A stretch of DNA of 9,105 nt, taken from NCBI GenBank assembly GCA_021802375.1, contig JAKAAL010000123.1, positions 1-9,105 of the forward strand. The letters are read 5' to 3'. Below the pieces are notes generated by a model. That model was given only the letters and a program-made list of their open reading frames with translations. It was not told where the DNA came from and did not search any database. This document shows, one piece after another, positions 7,334 to 9,105 of this stretch. The DNA is from Bacillota bacterium (GTDB lineage: Bacteria > Bacillota_E > Sulfobacillia > Sulfobacillales > Sulfobacillaceae). Numbering within the stretch: the first letter of the stretch is position 1; each line of letters begins with the position of its first letter. Made by a program: the position numbers and the translations under genes.

Positions 7334-7488
7334 GTCACTCGGGTTCCTGCCATTCAGTCCGAACCGTGGGGTCATGCCACTGGGTTGAAGATCGTCTGCC
7401 GGTAACCTAAGTGGCCTCGGTGACGTTATACCCAGTGACTGTCCTCAAAGGCTTGGTGAGGAACAAAACGTTTGGGGGAGGTCGGGGG

Positions 7489-8802
7489 ATGTTTCAGGAT
7501 TTGCTGCTCATTCGAAGGCAAGGTGTGAAGTCTCTCTTACGCCAAGGGCGACGATTCGCCGTGGCGACAGCATTCGCGGGTGGCCTCGGGATTGCTCCTC
7601 TAGCCCTCGCGGCCAACCCAGGTTCGATTGCAATGCCCGGCTCCCGTCAGTCGGAGACCGCCACCCTGACCGCTCCGGTCTTCACCAGTCTCGACATGGT
7701 GAGTACGACTCGAGGACTTGCGTGGGGGACGCTGAATGGCCGTTATGCGCTCTGGGCGACCGACGATGGTGGTATGCATTGGCATCGGCGCCTTTTCGGG
7801 GGTCTTCCGCCGATCGATAGTCCAAACATCTCCGAGCCCGTGGTCTATTTTGAGAACGCCAGGCAAGGATGGATTGCGTGGGTAACGAGCCGCTATGTTG
7901 GACAACCGCATAGTGCATCGGCGCACGCGGTGAATACCCTGACTGTCATGCATAGCCGCGACGGTGGCCGTCGCTGGACTTCTTATCACCGCCAAATCTT
8001 GGAGGTCATGCACCAAGTTGAGCAAATAGATTTCGTGGGCGGTAACGGATGGATTCGGGTTTTTTCCGGTGAGGTCATGAACCAAGGTGACACCGGCATT
8101 TATCATACGACCAATAACGGGGGTTCGTGGAATCTGGTCTCGGCCGCTGGAGGCTATGTTCCCAATCCACAGGCGACCCCCGATGCCCTCCCGGCGATGG
8201 ATGTCCCCATGCCGATGACGTTTACGAGTGCCAACGACGGATTTGCAGCGGTCGGGAACTATGTTGTCACCGAAACGTTGGCCTCGATATACCATACCAC
8301 GACAGCCGGCAGACGTTGGTCGCCACTGCGATTGCCGCTCTCTGCCTTCTTGCGACGCCACGCCTACACTACCACCGAGTTTGCACCGATATTTGCTGGA
8401 CCGCGCGCAAGTGTATTGGTCCAGTTCCAAGGAGGCACGCACGGAGAGGTCATCGACTACCAGACCACCGATGGCGGCCAACAGTGGAACATGAGCACGC
8501 CATTTGCCTTGCAGCCGTCGGCCTACCAGGTGGCGACCTCGGCGATTAGTCCTCGCGATGCCTGGGTCATTGGCATCGATGGAGGAAGTTTTGGGCGGAC
8601 CCAAAACGGGGGACAGTCCTGGTCGAATTTACCGATCTCTGGGCACTTAAAGGCCGTATTCGATGGCGGCTATCAAGTGGTCAGCTTTAACATGATCTCG
8701 CCGACACGGGGATGGATGTTGGTCGAATCCGGCAATCACAAGAGCTTTGCTTTGTTGCGGACGCGAAACGGCGGTAGCAGCTGGGGCACACAGCGCTGGT
8801 AG
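7489..8802 (+). CDS. secreted YCF48/BNR-like seven-repeat beta-propeller protein
   Basis: The 437-residue product is predicted to be exported. A basic N-terminal region with several Arg/Lys (residues 9-22) precedes a hydrophobic core (about 23-41) ending in ALA, with likely cleavage after Ala41. The mature part has seven Asp-box-like repeats of the form (S/T)-x-(D/N)-x-G-x-x-W, ending at Trp98, 163, 214, 277, 333, 378 and 432. They are spaced 45-65 residues apart, as expected for a seven-bladed propeller of the YCF48/HCF136 or BNR/sialidase-repeat type. The sialidase FRIP and catalytic Arg pattern is not evident, so a binding or assembly role is likelier than glycosidase activity. The ATG at 7489 was chosen because GGGGGAGG (7474-7481) precedes it by 7 bases and the signal peptide begins there; an upstream in-frame GTG at 7411 would add 26 unlikely residues. 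It is separated from the glycosidase genes by about 395 bases, so it is probably its own unit. Confidence 0.8.
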   Translation: MFQDLLLIRRQGVKSLLRQGRRFAVATAFAGGLGIAPLALAANPGSIAMPGSRQSETATLTAPVFTSLDMVSTTRGLAWGTLNGRYALWATDDGGMHWHRRLFGGLPPIDSPNISEPVVYFENARQGWIAWVTSRYVGQPHSASAHAVNTLTVMHSRDGGRRWTSYHRQILEVMHQVEQIDFVGGNGWIRVFSGEVMNQGDTGIYHTTNNGGSWNLVSAAGGYVPNPQATPDALPAMDVPMPMTFTSANDGFAAVGNYVVTETLASIYHTTTAGRRWSPLRLPLSAFLRRHAYTTTEFAPIFAGPRASVLVQFQGGTHGEVIDYQTTDGGQQWNMSTPFALQPSAYQVATSAISPRDAWVIGIDGGSFGRTQNGGQSWSNLPISGHLKAVFDGGYQVVSFNMISPTRGWMLVESGNHKSFALLRTRNGGSSWGTQRW

Positions 8803-9105
8803 AACGGGTTTTGTTTCGCGCAGTCCAACGAAGCGGTTAATAGGCTTCATGACTGAGTGACGAGATGGCGACGCATGGCGGCCAGGAAGAAGTTCGCCCA
8901 TCCGACCCATCATGCGGCCACGTACTGAGAGCGTCCCAAAGACCTGTTCCTCTGGGGTCCTTAAATCGCACACCCCGACGAGCACTGGGACCAACCAATT
9001 GGACGTGTGACGACGCGGCGTTCTGGTCCGTTTCAGCCATCGACGCATCGATCGTGGCTTAGGGTGAAGCCCCTCTTGTCGCTGAAGCCCATCTCTTTTT
9101 GACGA
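8803..9105 (-). other. right-edge stretch; possible truncated transposase N-terminus
   Basis: No intact gene is supported here and no clear terminator follows the propeller gene. On the minus strand one frame is open from the edge at 9105 through this whole stretch. It includes segments reading NWLVPVLVGVCDL and ELLPGRHASPSRHSVMKPIN followed by RFVG, loosely like the N-terminal region of IS4-type transposases as I remember them. It lacks a catalytic DDE region and runs on into the antisense of the propeller gene, where the resemblance stops. It may be a remnant or a chance open frame. Confidence 0.2.

Larger units (their letters stand above)
7094..7488. other. intergenic region upstream of the propeller gene
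   Basis: About 395 bases without a supported gene. It separates the glycosidase genes from the propeller gene and presumably contains the latter's promoter, but I see no -35/-10 pair good enough to call; a weak TTGAAG (7385-7390) has no convincing partner. No hairpin with a T run follows the glycosidase stop. The notable content is a CCAATCC motif present three times (listed separately). A GTTCGAACC at 7144-7152 resembles a tRNA T-loop, but its stem does not pair. Confidence 0.5.

Noticed and set aside
7600..8604. 334-codon open frame on the minus strand
   Set aside because: It lies wholly antisense to the propeller gene, whose signal peptide and seven repeats are clear. Its translation is rich in Arg, His and Gly without recognisable motifs, as expected for a shadow frame.
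9060..9101. Repeated TGAAGCCC followed by CTCTTTTT as a terminator
   Set aside because: The two copies are direct rather than inverted repeats, and no stable GC-rich stem precedes the T run.

Overview
The window looks like a bacterial chromosome segment. Start sites carry strong purine-rich Shine-Dalgarno sequences (GAGGGAGG, GAGGAGG, GGGGGAGG), GTG/TTG starts are possible, and base composition is moderately GC-rich. This fits a Gram-positive, Firmicutes-type organism; a Sulfobacillus-like lineage is only a guess. All five well-supported genes are on the + strand.

Layout. Positions 1-251 hold no convincing complete gene but carry a well-formed promoter (TTGACA, 17 bp, CATAGT) followed by two overlapping palindromes where a repressor could block transcription. 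Next come two overlapping genes (252-539 and 536-1699) for the small SAF-domain subunit and large catalytic subunit of a split UxaA-family dehydratase/lyase (altronate dehydratase or sulfolactate sulfo-lyase type). A non-coding gap (about 1700-2082) may hold the remnant of a decayed gene. Two large glycosidase genes follow, 61 bases apart: a GH78 alpha-L-rhamnosidase-like enzyme (2083-4998) and an unclassified TIM-barrel glycosidase related to clan GH-D/GH31 (5060-7093). After another gap of about 395 bases with repeated CCAATCC motifs, a gene with its own strong ribosome binding site encodes a secreted seven-repeat YCF48/BNR-type beta-propeller (7489-8802). The last 300 bases have no supported gene; a minus-strand frame open to the edge might be a transposase fragment.

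How the genes may work together (inference): the first four genes read as a sugar-catabolic cluster. Neither glycosidase has a signal peptide, so they should act in the cytoplasm on imported oligosaccharides. A rhamnosidase-like enzyme beside a uronate-type dehydratase would fit breakdown of rhamnose- and galacturonate-containing material such as rhamnogalacturonan. The exact substrate of the UxaA-like pair cannot be read from sequence, and no transporter or dedicated regulator lies in the window. The propeller gene appears to be a separate unit.

I found no CRISPR array, tRNA, rRNA, intact mobile element, or clear intrinsic terminator. The least explained items are the second glycosidase, the possible decayed gene before the rhamnosidase, and the tandem palindromes in the leader of the first operon.
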